Source: Pseudomonas sp. HAR-UPW-AIA-41 (lineage in GTDB: Bacteria > Pseudomonadota > Gammaproteobacteria > Pseudomonadales > Pseudomonadaceae). From it: a stretch of 64,000 nucleotides of DNA. Every line of letters starts with the position of its first letter. Position 1 is the stretch's first letter. Both the position numbers and the translations under genes were made by a program. Shown piece by piece: positions 63,134 through 64,000 of the stretch. Under the pieces are notes generated by a model, which did no database searches, had not been told where the DNA came from, and was given only the letters and a program-made list of their open reading frames with translations. Location: the NCBI RefSeq assembly GCF_002304225.1, contig NZ_NSLB01000003.1, positions 62,001-126,000 of the forward strand, given 5' to 3'.

Positions 63134-64000
63134 TCGGCCAGCACCCGGATGGCGGCGGAGGGCACGTCGATGCGCACCGCATCACCGCGCTTGAGCGGTT
63201 GGGCGGCACCCAGCCGGTTCTGCTGGCGCACGCGGAAGCCCGACTGCCCGGCGACCTTGAGCAGGTAGAGGGTATCGGTGCCGATGTACACCACTTCCTC
63301 CACTTCTCCCTGCAGATCGCCGTTGTCCTGCAGGCTGATGCGTTCCGGGCGAATGGCCAGTGTCACCGGGCCCGGTGTCGGGCTGACGGCGCTGAGCAAC
63401 TGGCCGTCGGCCAGGCGCACGCCGCTGGCGAAGGCATCGGCCGTGAGGAAGTTGGTTTCGCCGATGAAGTCGGCCACGGTGCGGTTGACCGGCGCCTCGT
63501 ATATCTCAGTGGGCGAGCCGACCTGCAGGATGCGCCCCTGGCTCATCACCGCGATGCGGTCGCTCATGGTCAGGGCTTCTTCCTGATCGTGGGTGACGAA
63601 GATGAAGGTGATGCCGGTCTCGGCCTGCAGGCGCTTGAGCTCGATCTGCATGTCCTTGCGCAGTTTCATGTCCAGCGCCGACAGGGACTCATCCAGCAGC
63701 AGCACCTTGGGCCGGCTGGCCAGCGCGCGGGCCAGGGCTATTCGCTGCTGCTGGCCGCCGGACAGCTGATCGGCGCGGCGGTCGGCCACATGGGGAAGTT
63801 TGACCAGCGCCAGCATGCGCTCGACGGTGGCGGCGATCTCGGCCTTGGGCTTGCCCTGCATCTCTAGGCCGAAGCCGATGTTCTGCGCCACCGTCATGTG
63901 CGGGAACAGGGCGTAGCTTTGGAATACGGTGTTGACGGGGCGGCGGAACGGCGGCAGGTCCTGCATAGGCTCGCCATACAGGCGGATGATGCCGGCGCTG
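63130..64000 (-). CDS. potG: Polyamine ABC transporter ATPase PotG, N-terminal part outside the window
   Basis: The frame runs open off the right edge; about 290 residues are visible. [26 protein letters not shown] is the Q-loop region, [16 protein letters not shown] the signature, [13 protein letters not shown] the Walker B, and VTHDQEEAL the switch His; the C-terminal part is the TOBE domain ([10 protein letters not shown]). The Walker A motif lies beyond the window. First gene of the visible polyamine operon potGHIF. Confidence 0.95.
   Translation of the reverse strand, partial: SAGIIRLYGEPMQDLPPFRRPVNTVFQSYALFPHMTVAQNIGFGLEMQGKPKAEIAATVERMLALVKLPHVADRRADQLSGGQQQRIALARALASRPKVLLLDESLSALDMKLRKDMQIELKRLQAETGITFIFVTHDQEEALTMSDRIAVMSQGRILQVGSPTEIYEAPVNRTVADFIGETNFLTADAFASGVRLADGQLLSAVSPTPGPVTLAIRPERISLQDNGDLQGEVEEVVYIGTDTLYLLKVAGQSGFRVRQQNRLGAAQPLKRGDAVRIDVPSAAIRVLAE

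Overview
The window is GC-rich, densely coded chromosomal DNA from a Pseudomonas (Gammaproteobacteria). The strongest evidence is the order argH / algZ-algR-hemC-hemD-hemX-hemY-dsbB-algQ / FKBP / algP, the neighbouring lptM-lysA-dapF-DUF484-xerC-HAD series with cyaY, rnk and a class I cyaA, and the ubiK-glnK-amtB-YjbQ-sutA block; SutA and AlgP are Pseudomonas-type proteins. No rRNA, tRNA, CRISPR array, insertion sequence or prophage was seen. Almost everything is core chromosome.

Layout. 1-2.1 kb: end of the proton-translocating transhydrogenase operon (pntAA-pntAB-pntB). 2.1-4.9 kb: a compact cluster of two small secreted DUF2388 paralogues and a large exported DUF4105 protein that carries both an HExxH motif and a papain-like His/Cys pair. 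4.9-11.7 kb: a GFA-type protein, TerC, a two-domain ChrR-like cupin, a LEA14-like lipoprotein, a GH39-like secreted glycosidase in locally AT-richer DNA, a sodium:solute symporter and an exported esterase. 11.7-17.9 kb: comM/yifB, ubiK, then the nitrogen block glnK-amtB-second Amt, preceded by a good sigma-54 promoter and an NtrC-like site, then YjbQ and SutA. 18-22.5 kb (minus strand): lptM, lysA, dapF, DUF484, xerC and a HAD phosphatase in one tightly overlapping run. 22.6-30.1 kb: AraC-type regulator, cyaY-DUF1289, rnk, cyaA, TIGR02647, and two exported solute-binding-like proteins flanking a hypothetical gene. 30.1-41.3 kb: argH, the alginate/virulence regulators algZR, haem synthesis hemCDXY (hemD is broken by an apparent one-base deletion), dsbB, algQ, an FKBP, algP and TIGR02444. 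41.4-55.5 kb: ABC-F ATPase, LysE-type exporter, a cytochrome c-FTR1 iron permease fusion, YaiI, thioesterase, elbB, sterol-desaturase-like protein, chemoreceptor, thioredoxin-like protein, lipase, DUF2059, a prolyl-hydroxylase-like oxygenase, DUF6160-like protein and DUF523. 55.5-64 kb: serA divergent from a D-2-hydroxyglutarate dehydrogenase-type flavoenzyme, an FAH-family protein, and a polyamine operon potG-potH-potI-potF with a deacetylase-fold acetylpolyamine amidohydrolase.

The main points for a second look are: (i) the DUF2388-DUF2388-DUF4105 cluster, the best candidate here for an undescribed envelope system; (ii) a family of about 130-bp hairpin repeats with near-terminal inverted ends, each sitting directly against the stop codon of the upstream gene (44086, 52613, 58361); (iii) the hemD frameshift; (iv) a solute-binding protein whose signal peptide is only reachable from a CTG start; and (v) a G/C-rich dispersed repeat that has become the C-terminal coding sequence of potF. 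All product names are from reading motifs and gene order by eye; no database search was run.
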